Positions 1 to 8,752 of a stretch of DNA of 45,922 nt are shown here, in pieces. Origin of the DNA: Ruminococcus flavefaciens 007c (GTDB lineage Bacteria > Bacillota > Clostridia > Oscillospirales > Ruminococcaceae); the NCBI RefSeq assembly GCF_000571935.1, contig NZ_ATAX01000013.1, forward strand, positions 1-45,922, given 5' to 3'. The notes under the pieces were generated by a model that saw only the letters and a list, made by a program, of their open reading frames with translations, searched no databases and was not told the DNA's origin. Within the stretch, counting starts at the first letter, position 1. Every line of letters starts with the position of its first letter. The position numbers were made by a program, and so were the translations under genes.

Positions 1-117
1 TTGTAGTAGTTGTGGTTGTCGACGTTGTTGTAGTAGTCGAAGTTGTCGTGGTAGTTGTTGTTGTAGTTGTCGATGTTGTAGTTGTGGTGGTCGTTGTCGA
101 TGTGGTGGTAGTTGTAG
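1..117 (-). repeat. Thr/Ser-rich low-complexity linker coding stretch
   Basis: Read on the minus strand, nearly every codon is ACN (Thr), with single TCG (Ser) codons every five to eight residues. It lies inside the giant CnaB gene and continues past the window edge. Thr-rich linkers of this kind are common in surface and cellulosomal proteins of Ruminococcus and are often glycosylated. Confidence 0.9.
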
Positions 118-3100
118 CCTCCGCATCATTTACTTTGATAACACCCTTTGCCTTATCAACTAAGTAATAACCTGTTTCGGAAGCTGCATCAGCTGCCTCC
201 TTGAGGTCCTTACCGCTTGCTGATATGATCTTGCTTCCCTTTATTGTAAAGTTCAGCTCGGAAGGAATAACAGTGTATGTCTTGTCACCGTCGATGACTT
301 CGTCGCCATCCTCCCTGAGGGTATAATCGCCGTCCTTGAGAGCTTTGATGATCTTTGCAGTATCACCCGAGATCCACTGGATACCGATTACATTGCCTTC
401 GCTGTCCACAACATTTGAGAAGTCCTTATCAGCCTTATTAGCCTCTGTTATCGTTGCCCAGTCGATATTGTAGTTTGTTATCTCTATATGAGCATTCTTT
501 ACTTCATTATCGCCTGTGATATCATGCTTGCTGATTGTGAACTCGTTGTTGGTATCTTCAACTACAAGCTTGCCGTTTTCATCTACGTAAGCCTTACCGT
601 CCGTTACTGTGCTTACATTTGTTACATTGCCCTTTTCGTCAATATCGAATGTGAACTTTGTAACCGTTGTGAAGCCGTCAGGAGCTGCTGTCTCTTCGAG
701 TGAGTAGGTTCCCTTCTTCAGACCTGTGAAGTTTACGTGGTTGCCTGTGAATTCGTATGACTTGTCCTTGGCTGTAAGTGTCTTTGATGATGCGCTTTCG
801 CCTTCACCCATGCTTACAGTTACGTTTTCAAGTGTTGCTCCTTCGTCCTCTGCTGAGAGTACGAATGTTGCACTTCCTGCACTTGCAGGTATCTCCTCAC
901 CGCCAAGAGCCTTCTTGTCCAGTGTGAGACCTGTCTTGTCATCCTCTACTACGAGGTGACCATTTTCGTCTACGTAAGCCTTGCCGTCTGTTACTGTGCT
1001 TACATTTGTTACATTGCCCTTTTCGTCAATGTCGAATGTGAACTTTGTAACTGTTGTGAAGCCGCTGGGAGCTGCTGTCTCTTCGAGAGAATAGGTTCCC
1101 TTCTTCAGACCGATAAATCTTACATTGTTGCCCTCAAAGGTATATGAAGCATCCTTAGCTGTAAGCTTCTTGCCGCTTGTAGCTGTTCCTGTGATAACCT
1201 CAACACCTTCAAGTGTATTGCCTTCACCCTCGGGCGCGATCACGAATGTTGCATTGCCTGCGCTTGCAGGTATCTCTTCGCCGCCGAGTGCCTTCTTGTC
1301 AAGGAGTACATTGGTCTTATCGTCCTGTACCTCAACGGTCTTTCCGTCGTCCTTGATCTTTACATCGCCGTCAGTTACTGTATCAACACCTGTGACCTTG
1401 CCGTTTTCAACAGTAAATGTGAACTTGGTAACTGTTGTGAAGCCGCTTGGTGCTGCTGTCTCCTCAAGGCTGTACTTGCCGTTCTTGAGACCTGTGAAGT
1501 TTATGCTGTTGCCCTCAAAGGTGTAGGACTTTGTGCCTTCCTTGAGAGTCTCGCCTGCGGCTGTGCTTGTAGCTACTGTTACTCCGCCAAGATCGCCGTT
1601 CTTGTCCTCGGCTGTGAGAACGAACTTAGCGCTGCCTGCTTCTGCAGGGATCTCCTCTCCGCCGAGTGACTTCTTGTCAATAGTAACTGTTGACTTTGCA
1701 TCCTCAACTACGAGATGACCGTTTTCATCCACGTAAGCCTTGCCGTCTGTAACTGTGCTTACATTTGTTACATTGCCCTTTTCATCAATGTCGAATGTGA
1801 ACTTTGTAACTGTTGTAAATCCGTCGGGAGCTGCTGTCTCTTCGAGAGAATAGGTTCCCTTCTTCAGATATTCAAATGTTGCATTGTTGCCGTCGAACTC
1901 TGCGGAGCTTACCTTTCCGAGAGCCTCGCCTCCGTTGAGCTTAACGCCCTCGAGAGTGCTTCCTTCGCCCTCAGCTGTGAGAACAAACTTGGCTTTGCCT
2001 GCTTCCTCGGAAATAGGCTCACCGCCAAGTGCCTTCTTATCAAGCTTGATAATGGGCATATCCTCTACCTTGACGCGTGTGCCGCCGTCAACTGCTGTAA
2101 CGACTCCGTCTGTAACTGCGCTTGTCTTTGTTACAAGACCGTCAGCAACAGTGAATGTAAACTCGGAAACTGTTGAGAATCCATCGGGAGAAGCTGTCTC
2201 CTTCAGTGAATACTCACCGTCCCTGAGATATTCTAACTTAGTGCTGTTGCCTTCAAAATCGAAGGTCTTTACCTTGCCGAGAGCCTCGCCGCCATTGACC
2301 TTGACGCCCTCCAGTGTAAGATCGTCGCTCTTAGCTGTGAGAGTAAAGTGTACATCGCTGCCCTTTATGATCTCTCCGCCGAGGTCGGTCTTGTCAATAA
2401 AGAGTGTGGGAGCATCTTCAACGATGATGCGTCCGTCCTCGCCTACGCTTACCTTGCCTGTTGTATCAGCAAGTGATACCTTTGCAACATTGCCCTTCTC
2501 ATCAACATCGAATGTGAATGAGCTTACTACGGAATAACCGTCAGGAGCAAATGTCTCGGTAAGCTTGTATGTACCCTTCTTGAGGCCTGTAAAGGTTATA
2601 TTGTTATCGCTGCAAACGATATTCTCAGCTTTGTCTGTATCCTTGAGAGCCTTTTCGCCGTTGATGCTTACACCGTTGAGTGTAGCGCCTTCGCCTGCTG
2701 CTTCAAGAGTGAACTTAGCCTGTCCTGCCTCTGCGGGGATAGTCTTTCCGCCGAGAGCCTTCTTGTCCAGAGTAACTGTACCCTGCTTTGTGTTGAGAAG
2801 AGTCTCGCTGTTTCTTGTGCTTACGATCTCGCCTGCGGCATTCATCTCAGCGATAACGCCGTCAACGATAGTAAATGTCTTTGCCTCGGCAGACTCATAG
2901 CCGGTGGGAGCATTTGTCTCCTCGAGCTTGTACTCACCGTCGAGAAGTCCCTTGAATGTTCTGGGATTCTCACTTGATGTGTTCCACTCTGCCGATTCGC
3001 CTTCCTTGAGACTGTCTGCACCCGCAACGGGCTTTACAGCCTTGGCAGCAGATGCCTTTACGAATGTGAGCTTGAGGTCTGCGCCCTCAGTTGTGCCTTC

Positions 3101-6100
3101 GGGAGCTGTTGAACCTGCTGCATCGAATGTCTTTGTGATATTTATCTCCGAGATGTCATCCATGATTATGAGATGTGAAGCATCGTCGGGATCAATAACA
3201 GCCCTGCCTGTTGTGGAAGCTCCTGTAACAGTGATCTTGCCGTCTGTTATGTTGAAACTGAACTCGGATTCAACCTTTGTATATCCGTTAGGTGAAGCTG
3301 TTTCCTTGAGTACATAGTCTCCGTCTGCAAGACCTGTCATGGAAGCGTCTCCGCCGCTGAAGGAATACTTTGTTCCGTCCTCAGTGAGATCTGCCATTCT
3401 GGAAGTCTTTATCTCGGGAGCGCTCATCTCGGTTCCTATAACGGTTATCTCATAGACATTGCCGTCACAGGTAACTGTGTAAGTGCCGTCGCGGAGGCCG
3501 TCCAGCTTGATGCTGCCGTCAACGACCTTTCCTGTGTACTCGTATACGTTCTGGCCTGAGGAAGCATCAGCATCATTTACCTTTACATTATTAAATGTGG
3601 GTCCGATGATCCTGAATTCCTTGCCGTCCTCTAAGCCCGTGATCTTTACGCCCTTGGAATCAAGTGTCGTACCGATGGACTTCTTTACTGTCTCTGCCAG
3701 CTCGGGAGCGGGAACTGTGATATTTCCGAGAGCCGAGCCGTCCTTGGCTGTAAGCTCGAACTCAGCACCTTCGATGATCTTGGCGCCCATATCGCCCTTG
3801 CTGATTGTTACTGTCTGCTTCTTGTTTACAATGTCTGCGAGCTTCTGAGCGCTTGCAGCGGAGATATCTCCTGTTGCTGTGAGCTTGCCCTCAGAGTCTC
3901 TTGAAACAGAGAAGGTCCTTGCCTTCTTGTCTGATGCATAGCCTGCGGGAGCGCTTACCTCTACGATGGAGTAGTCGCCCTCGGGGAGGCCTGTGAATAC
4001 TACGTCAGAGCCTGTTGAGTACCACTCAAAAGCTGCTGATCTGTCACTTGCGAGATTTCTGATCTCGTTGTGTGAATTATCAAGTCTGTAAGCCTGCTGA
4101 CCGTTCGCATCAGTGCTGTACGCCTTGCCGTCTGCTGTAAAGTAAGCAGAGCTGTGAGCCTTTACAGTGCTGAGGTCAGCGCCGCTTGTGCTTGTGAGTC
4201 GGAGAAGAGCACCTGCAACGGAAGTTCCCTCTGCATTTGTCTTGTTCTCCATGACAACGAAAACTTCATCTGTAAGAACGATCTGTTCTTCCTTTCCGTT
4301 AACCTTGCCATTGTCTATTCTGAACTCCATGGGCTTGATGGGCTGATAGCCGATAGGTGCGATCTCTGTGAGCTCATAGAGTCCGTCGGGAAGTCCCTCG
4401 AATTCGATGTCGAGACCGACCGTAGTCCATGTGATAGTATCTTCGCTGTAAACAGGCTTGCCGTTCACGCTGTCGTCCAGGCTTGACTTTACGCCCGAAT
4501 CGAGCTTGCTTCCTTCTTCAGCAGCTGCCTTGAGCTTCAGAGTGAGCTGAGCTCCGGAGATCCTCTCCTCAGCCGATGTGAAGGAAACGTCTGAATCTGT
4601 CTCGTTCTCTACGGTAAGAGTATCCGAGAGCTTTGCGATCTTGATCTTGGAAATGATACCTTCGCCTGTATTGGCTACTGTTATCTTCTTGTTTCCTGCT
4701 GTTACGCCGTTGCCTTCATAGGAAACAGTGTAGCCCTTGGGAACATTTTCCTCGACGACGTAGTAATAGTAATTATTGCCGTCAATATCTGTCTTTGCAA
4801 GATCAATCCATGTTTCTTTCCAGCTGTTTGCCTCTTTGAGTGTCTTTGCCTCGCCGATCTTCTTTGCTGAAATTGCTTCACCGCTGATCTCTGTAACCTT
4901 GCCTCCCGCAACCGTAAAGGTAAGGTCCGTGCTTGACATACCAGATCTTCTTGTGTATGTGTACGTACCGTCTTCAAGCGTAGATGTTACTTCGTCGCCA
5001 GACTTCTTGAAAACTACCTCTGTTGAGGGCTCTGCGCCGGGAGCGCCGCCTGTAACGATACTGATGGTCTTTGCGTCTGTATCTGCCGAAAGAGTCTTTG
5101 ATGCTCCGGGACCGCCCGCGCCGGGGCCGCCTGCTCCCTCACGGTAAGCCGACATTCCTGTTGCAAGACTTACTGCCCTGACAGCGTCATCAAATTTGTT
5201 TGCAACGCTGAACTCGTCAAGAACGTTCTTGAGTCCGCCCTTGCCTGCACGGTAAAGTGAGATCTGCACCTCATCTCCGCTGTGCTTTTCGTCTCCGTCG
5301 CTCCAGGATTTCTCAGCAGAAACGCTGATGGTCTTTTTTGTTGAAAGAGGATTCTTGAAGTAAGCCGCGTGAGTCTCGTTGGTAGCGTCTATCTTGTTAG
5401 CGATGACAGCACCGTTGATCTGGCCTACCTTGAAGTCACAGTCGGGAGCCAGTGCCACACCCATGGGGATAGGAGCTGAACCGCCGAAGTATACCTCTGT
5501 TCCGCCTTCCTTTGCATTGTAGAAGTTGAGAATGATATTTGTACCAACATAGCAGGTCTCTTCAGCGCCGTTGAGATCTTCGCCGTCAACGCTGTAATAA
5601 TGCCATGTCGGGTTCCATGTGAAGCTTTCAGCCTGTTCGAGGTTGATATTGACGATGAGAGTCTGTTCTCCCTCGTATACACCTCCGATAAGGCCTTCTG
5701 CTGTACGCTCGCCGCCTACAAGATTGATATCCTTGACAGTGACGTTTTTGTACTTTTCGGCATCGCTTGCATTGATGCTGAGTACATTGGCGCCTTCCTT
5801 GGCAAGAGTAAGTGTTGATGTACGCTCCGGATCGAGCAGGGGATCAGGCTCGTCCCAGGGGTCACCGGCATCCCACACGAAATCGGCATATCTTTCACTG
5901 AGTTGTGCAAAGTCGTCTGATTTGATCTTGTATTCCTTCTTGAGAGCCTCAAAGTCGATGAACTTGTCACCTGCATGACCTATATAGCCGCTCGTGCCGA
6001 GCTGTGAGCTGATCCTAAGGAAAGTATCCTTTTCTCCGTTTTCATACTGATCCTTAGTACCGAAAAAAACATTTGCAGAGCTCCAACCTGTGAGCTTTGT

Positions 6101-6643
6101 CGGGTAAGACAGCTGCGTCCTTTTATTTGTTGACGGAGGATTAGTTGAATAATCCACGGTGTCATTAGCCCAGATCTCATAATCCTTCGGCAGCATGGCA
6201 TCGTTCATATTGTTCATATTCATCGAACAGTATTCCTTGCCCGACTGCCAGTCCTTACCGTGGTCTGCCTCCTCACCCCAGGTTATGCTCTTTGTGATGA
6301 CGTTGAGCATCTTGACAACATCACCCGAAGGCTTGTTCGGACTTGCGCCCGATCCTTTCTCGACAACGAGATTTGGAGTGGCGATGTTACCGTTTACATG
6401 GTTTCTTGTTATGACCTCTTCGAAGCCGAACAGGTGAAAGTCACCTGCTACTCCGAGAGGATTGTTCATGTACCACTGCGTGTCTTCGTACCTGTCAAGT
6501 ACGGGGAGCCCGTCAGCAGGATGTACACTGTCTGCTACTGCCTGCAGCGGACTCAATCCCGACGGCAACGCATATGTCACAGCCAGAAGTCCTGAGGTAA
6601 CGCCACTTAAAAAGCGCTTCCCCATCGGTTTTTTCATGGTCAT
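1..6643 (-). CDS. Giant secreted CnaB/SpaA-repeat surface protein, 3' end outside window
   Basis: An open frame of about 2214 codons begins at ATG 6643 (a second in-frame ATG is at 6637) and is still open at position 1, so the C-terminus is missing. AAGGA/AAAGGA motifs at 6657-6648 serve either ATG. The N-terminus is a signal peptide (Lys/Arg, a hydrophobic stretch, then a likely cut after Ala-Val-Ala about residue 36). Next comes a segment resembling the choice-of-anchor-A domain (LGVAGDFHLFGFEEV, then NHVNGNIAT). A Cna_B-like domain follows (KSWSDGDEK, YYYYVVEENVPKGY), then many prealbumin-like CnaB domains with LEETAAPxG motifs. CnaB domains usually form internal Lys-Asn isopeptide bonds helped by that Glu. 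The last readable part is a Thr/Ser run (1-117), typical of a wall-spanning linker before an LPxTG or dockerin. Role inferred: wall-bound adhesin or stalk. Anchor type cannot be seen. Confidence 0.9.
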   Translation of the reverse strand, partial: MTMKKPMGKRFLSGVTSGLLAVTYALPSGLSPLQAVADSVHPADGLPVLDRYEDTQWYMNNPLGVAGDFHLFGFEEVITRNHVNGNIATPNLVVEKGSGASPNKPSGDVVKMLNVITKSITWGEEADHGKDWQSGKEYCSMNMNNMNDAMLPKDYEIWANDTVDYSTNPPSTNKRTQLSYPTKLTGWSSANVFFGTKDQYENGEKDTFLRISSQLGTSGYIGHAGDKFIDFEALKKEYKIKSDDFAQLSERYADFVWDAGDPWDEPDPLLDPERTSTLTLAKEGANVLSINASDAEKYKNVTVKDINLVGGERTAEGLIGGVYEGEQTLIVNINLEQAESFTWNPTWHYYSVDGEDLNGAEETCYVGTNIILNFYNAKEGGTEVYFGGSAPIPMGVALAPDCDFKVGQINGAVIANKIDATNETHAAYFKNPLSTKKTISVSAEKSWSDGDEKHSGDEVQISLYRAGKGGLKNVLDEFSVANKFDDAVRAVSLATGMSAYREGAGGPGAGGPGASKTLSADTDAKTISIVTGGAPGAEPSTEVVFKKSGDEVTSTLEDGTYTYTRRSGMSSTDLTFTVAGGKVTEISGEAISAKKIGEAKTLKEANSWKETWIDLAKTDIDGNNYYYYVVEENVPKGYTVSYEGNGVTAGNKKITVANTGEGIISKIKIAKLSDTLTVENETDSDVSFTSAEERISGAQLTLKLKAAAEEGSKLDSGVKSSLDDSVNGKPVYSEDTITWTTVGLDIEFEGLPDGLYELTEIAPIGYQPIKPMEFRIDNGKVNGKEEQIVLTDEVFVVMENKTNAEGTSVAGALLRLTSTSGADLSTVKAHSSAYFTADGKAYSTDANGQQAYRLDNSHNEIRNLASDRSAAFEWYSTGSDVVFTGLPEGDYSIVEVSAPAGYASDKKARTFSVSRDSEGKLTATGDISAASAQKLADIVNKKQTVTISKGDMGAKIIEGAEFELTAKDGSALGNITVPAPELAETVKKSIGTTLDSKGVKITGLEDGKEFRIIGPTFNNVKVNDADASSGQNVYEYTGKVVDGSIKLDGLRDGTYTVTCDGNVYEITVIGTEMSAPEIKTSRMADLTEDGTKYSFSGGDASMTGLADGDYVLKETASPNGYTKVESEFSFNITDGKITVTGASTTGRAVIDPDDASHLIIMDDISEINITKTFDAAGSTAPEGTTEGADLKLTFVKASAAKAVKPVAGADSLKEGESAEWNTSSENPRTFKGLLDGEYKLEETNAPTGYESAEAKTFTIVDGVIAEMNAAGEIVSTRNSETLLNTKQGTVTLDKKALGGKTIPAEAGQAKFTLEAAGEGATLNGVSINGEKALKDTDKAENIVCSDNNITFTGLKKGTYKLTETFAPDGYSVVSSFTFDVDEKGNVAKVSLADTTGKVSVGEDGRIIVEDAPTLFIDKTDLGGEIIKGSDVHFTLTAKSDDLTLEGVKVNGGEALGKVKTFDFEGNSTKLEYLRDGEYSLKETASPDGFSTVSEFTFTVADGLVTKTSAVTDGVVTAVDGGTRVKVEDMPIIKLDKKALGGEPISEEAGKAKFVLTAEGEGSTLEGVKLNGGEALGKVSSAEFDGNNATFEYLKKGTYSLEETAAPDGFTTVTKFTFDIDEKGNVTNVSTVTDGKAYVDENGHLVVEDAKSTVTIDKKSLGGEEIPAEAGSAKFVLTAEDKNGDLGGVTVATSTAAGETLKEGTKSYTFEGNSINFTGLKNGKYSLEETAAPSGFTTVTKFTFTVENGKVTGVDTVTDGDVKIKDDGKTVEVQDDKTNVLLDKKALGGEEIPASAGNATFVIAPEGEGNTLEGVEVITGTATSGKKLTAKDASYTFEGNNVRFIGLKKGTYSLEETAAPSGFTTVTKFTFDIDEKGNVTNVSTVTDGKAYVDENGHLVVEDDKTGLTLDKKALGGEEIPASAGSATFVLSAEDEGATLENVTVSMGEGESASSKTLTAKDKSYEFTGNHVNFTGLKKGTYSLEETAAPDGFTTVTKFTFDIDEKGNVTNVSTVTDGKAYVDENGKLVVEDTNNEFTISKHDITGDNEVKNAHIEITNYNIDWATITEANKADKDFSNVVDSEGNVIGIQWISGDTAKIIKALKDGDYTLREDGDEVIDGDKTYTVIPSELNFTIKGSKIISASGKDLKEAADAASETGYYLVDKAKGVIKVNDAEATTTTTSTTTTTTTTSTTTTTTTTTTSTTTTTSTTTTTT
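540..2770 (-). repeat. Six tandem CnaB-domain repeats, period about 355-380 bp
   Basis: The coding motif for DKKxLGGE recurs near 905, 1283, 1661, 2025, 2380 and 2750, which marks six modules of about 120-126 residues. Modules ending near 550, 945 and 1705 share an almost identical stretch (TFDIDEKGNVTNVSTVTDG), which points to recent duplication or gene conversion. Modules closer to the N-terminus are more diverged. The spacing and length rule out a CRISPR array. Confidence 0.85.
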
Positions 6644-6735
6644 CCCATCCTTTCCTTTTTTGTTTTTTTACAATCCCCCGTAAGTCTACCCTTCTGCTTG
6701 TTCGCAGGATGATACCATACAGTTTTTGCACTTAT

Positions 6736-6764
6736 ATTATATCATATTAGTATACTATTTGCAA
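6736..6764 (-). promoter_or_regulatory. Sigma-A promoter of the giant CnaB gene
   Basis: On the minus strand, a -35 TTGCAA (6764-6759), a 17-bp spacer and a perfect -10 TATAAT (6741-6736) precede the gene. The untranslated leader would be about 85 nt. No known riboswitch was recognised in it. Confidence 0.75.
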
Positions 6765-7052
6765 TATTTCAGTATTACTAAAAATGAAAAAATTTTGAAC
6801 GGAAATTGTGCAACTTGTTATTAAAAGGCGACATTTCGGGGTTTTGAATGGATGTTCCACAAATTACCACAGCAGCGGTCAACTGGTTAAACCAATCTGT
6901 GTGACTCTTCGTAAAAAACTGTTCAAATTCAACTCCTAGTGATTAAACTTTTAGTATTATTTTACATGCATATAAGCGCATACACTTTTTATATTAGTTG
7001 AATGTGTACTATTATTTGAACACTTGTTGGGCTATTTCTGTAAAATGAGCTA
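6765..7052. other. AT-rich divergent intergenic region
   Basis: No gene is seen here. It separates the divergent promoters of the CnaB gene and the ECF S-component gene. The only symmetrical element noticed is TGGTTAAACCA at 6884-6894, a short palindrome that could be an operator but could also be chance. Confidence 0.5.
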
Positions 7053-7081
7053 TTTACAAGTATTCCAAAAAATGGTATTAT
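7053..7081 (+). promoter_or_regulatory. Sigma-A promoter of the ECF S-component gene
   Basis: A -35 TTTACA (7053-7058), a 17-bp spacer and a -10 TATTAT (7076-7081) are present. Transcription would start near 7088, leaving a leader of only about 50 nt, too short for a vitamin riboswitch. Confidence 0.75.
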
Positions 7082-7139
7082 ATAAGTATTGTATTATATC
7101 CTCAATAAGAGGAGTAGTAACAAGGAGGAATTTAATATT

Positions 7140-8330
7140 ATGAAAGCTAAGTTCAACGTACGTTCCTTGGTATTGCTGGGCCTTCTGACCGCCGTTGTGG
7201 CGCTCTTCTCGCTCACACCCATAGGATCCATACCGATAGGACCGCTGTCCATAACTCTCAACATCATCCCAATAGCAATAGCTGCCATTGCCCTCGGGCC
7301 AATAGGCGGACTTATAATGGGCATAGTGTTCGGTCTTTTCAGCTTCGGCCAGTGCTTCGGCATAGGTGTACTCAGCGGAATGGGCGCAATGACACTGGAG
7401 ATCAGCCCCGTGCTCACATTCATTCAGCGTGTGGTATCCCGTGCTCTTGACGGCCTCTTCGTAGGTCTCATCTTCCTTGGCCTTTCCAAGATCAAATCGA
7501 CAAAGAAGCTTTCCGTCATCACCGGAATGGTTACAGGCGCAGTCTTCATCGGACTGTTCCTTTCGATCATGCTTCTCATCTGCTACGACGAGAACGGTAA
7601 GTACAAAATGTCTGACGGAATGTATAAATTCATGACATCAGGTCTCCCCGTAGCCCTTGTGCTTCTCGCTGTATTCGCAGTCGGCTTCGGACTTGCATGG
7701 TGGTTCGTAAACAAAAAGAACCTTTCAAGATTACAGCAGTCATGTGCCGTATCAGGCTTCTCGGCTGCTATACTCAATACGATATTCTTCATGTCCGCGC
7801 TGGTGCTGCTCTTCAACCACACAGCAACAGGACTTGACAACAAATACACCATCACCGTAAGCAACGGTGTTATCTCCGAAGTAAAGGACAACAGCGGCAA
7901 GGATGTGGATTTCTCCGCAGACGGCAAACGTATCCTCTTCGGCAATGATCTGGTATTCACAGTTGCGGATTCCGACGATGCACTGCCCACGACCACTGAT
8001 TCCGAGGCAGTTAAATTCGCACTCAGTTCGACAAGCCTCAAAGGTGCTTCACTCAACGGAAGGACGATCAAAGGCAAGTCCGCAAAGTTCAAAGAATCCT
8101 ACGCAGACCTCAGAGGTCTCAGCGACGGTAAATACACACTCAAGGTATACAAGAAGTTCAACTACATCGACAAGCTCAGAAACGGCAAGAGCATGATGCT
8201 CTTCCTGATAACTTCAGTAGGTATCAACGCACTGTTTGAAATGGTTATCTCGACAATATTCACAACTCTTATCTGTACCGCCCTTTTCAAGGCAAAGCTG
8301 ATAAAGACTCCCGAAAATCTCAAGGACTGA
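7140..8330 (+). CDS. ECF transporter S component with extra extracytoplasmic-type domain
   Basis: Start ATG 7140 is chosen because AAGGAGG lies at 7122-7128. An upstream in-frame start at 7089 sits on the predicted transcription start and lacks a ribosome binding site. The protein has 396 residues. The first part is a set of hydrophobic helices with the look of ECF vitamin-uptake S components (VRSLVLLGLLTAVVALF, then PIGPLSITLNIIPIAIAAIALGPIGG and GLFSFGQ). S components bind the substrate in the membrane and pair with a shared EcfT/EcfA module, not encoded here. Typical S components have about 170-220 residues. This one carries a polar segment of about 110 residues (about 245-355) between late helices, followed by a final helix. 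The substrate cannot be named. It is transcribed alone. Confidence 0.8.
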   Translation: MKAKFNVRSLVLLGLLTAVVALFSLTPIGSIPIGPLSITLNIIPIAIAAIALGPIGGLIMGIVFGLFSFGQCFGIGVLSGMGAMTLEISPVLTFIQRVVSRALDGLFVGLIFLGLSKIKSTKKLSVITGMVTGAVFIGLFLSIMLLICYDENGKYKMSDGMYKFMTSGLPVALVLLAVFAVGFGLAWWFVNKKNLSRLQQSCAVSGFSAAILNTIFFMSALVLLFNHTATGLDNKYTITVSNGVISEVKDNSGKDVDFSADGKRILFGNDLVFTVADSDDALPTTTDSEAVKFALSSTSLKGASLNGRTIKGKSAKFKESYADLRGLSDGKYTLKVYKKFNYIDKLRNGKSMMLFLITSVGINALFEMVISTIFTTLICTALFKAKLIKTPENLKD

Positions 8331-8334
8331 CCGC

Positions 8335-8368
8335 AAAAGCCTTTTCCCGGAAGGGAAAGGGCTTTTTT
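8335..8368 (+). terminator. Rho-independent terminator after the ECF S component
   Basis: A 14-bp stem (AAAAGCCTTTTCCC against GGGAAAGGGCTTTT, one G-T pair) with a GGAA loop is followed by more T residues. It starts five bases after the stop codon. Confidence 0.9.
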
Positions 8369-8695
8369 ATAACATTTTGTGCAGAATTCTCTTCGTGGCG
8401 CACACCTTTGGTCTGCTGCCGGATTTATGCATCACGCTAAAAAACTGACAGTATATTTCACTCACCGAAGCTTATAAAAATACAATGTAGAGCTAACCGA
8501 TATAAGTTTCCCATATGTCAACAAATTGCTATTTTTAGCAGATTAATACCATTTCATCCAAATCTGCATCAGATTATCGACGCAGATGCGTTGATAATAC
8601 GCAAAGTATAACTGAAACATTTTATAAAATTCAATTCGAAGAATGTGAATTTTTTATCATTTTTCTCAAATTTATCAGGAACGCCATTTTTACTA
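8369..8695. other. AT-rich region upstream of the acyl-biosynthesis operon
   Basis: No gene is seen. The region holds the 26-bp palindrome annotated separately. The rest is AT-rich with no convincing reading frame. Confidence 0.5.
8573..8598. promoter_or_regulatory. 26-bp near-perfect palindrome, possible operator
   Basis: The arms ATTATCGACGCA and TGCGTTGATAAT differ from perfect symmetry at one base and enclose GA. The centre is about 145 bp upstream of the predicted transcription start of the 13-gene operon. That is compatible with a dimeric regulator site, but no regulator gene is adjacent. Confidence 0.4.
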
Positions 8696-8724
8696 TTGAC
8701 AGCGTTAATAATAGATGATAATAT
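8696..8724 (+). promoter_or_regulatory. Promoter of the 13-gene acyl/polyketide-like operon
   Basis: A perfect -35 TTGACA (8696-8701) is followed by TAATAT (8719-8724, 17-bp spacer) or GATAAT (8717-8722, 15-bp spacer). An AAGGAG ribosome binding site lies at 8740-8745, before ATG 8753. No other convincing promoter is seen until the operon ends. Confidence 0.7.
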
Positions 8725-8752
8725 GTATATATAAATAATAAGGAGTGTCATA

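Noticed and set aside
500..2770. Evenly spaced repeats, possible CRISPR array
   Set aside because: The period of about 370 bp and the coding content fit CnaB domains; CRISPR repeats are 23-47 bp with short spacers.
488..3848. A series of plus-strand frames of 60-220 codons
   Set aside because: They are shadows of the giant CnaB gene on the minus strand, repeat with its period, and lack ribosome binding sites.
6884..6894. TGGTTAAACCA palindrome as a firm operator
   Set aside because: Too short and not repeated nearby; mentioned only as part of the intergenic description.
8512..8520. CATATGTCA near the biosynthetic operon as a member of the shared operator family
   Set aside because: Only a single half-site-like copy; no second or third copy at 21-22 bp, so likely chance.
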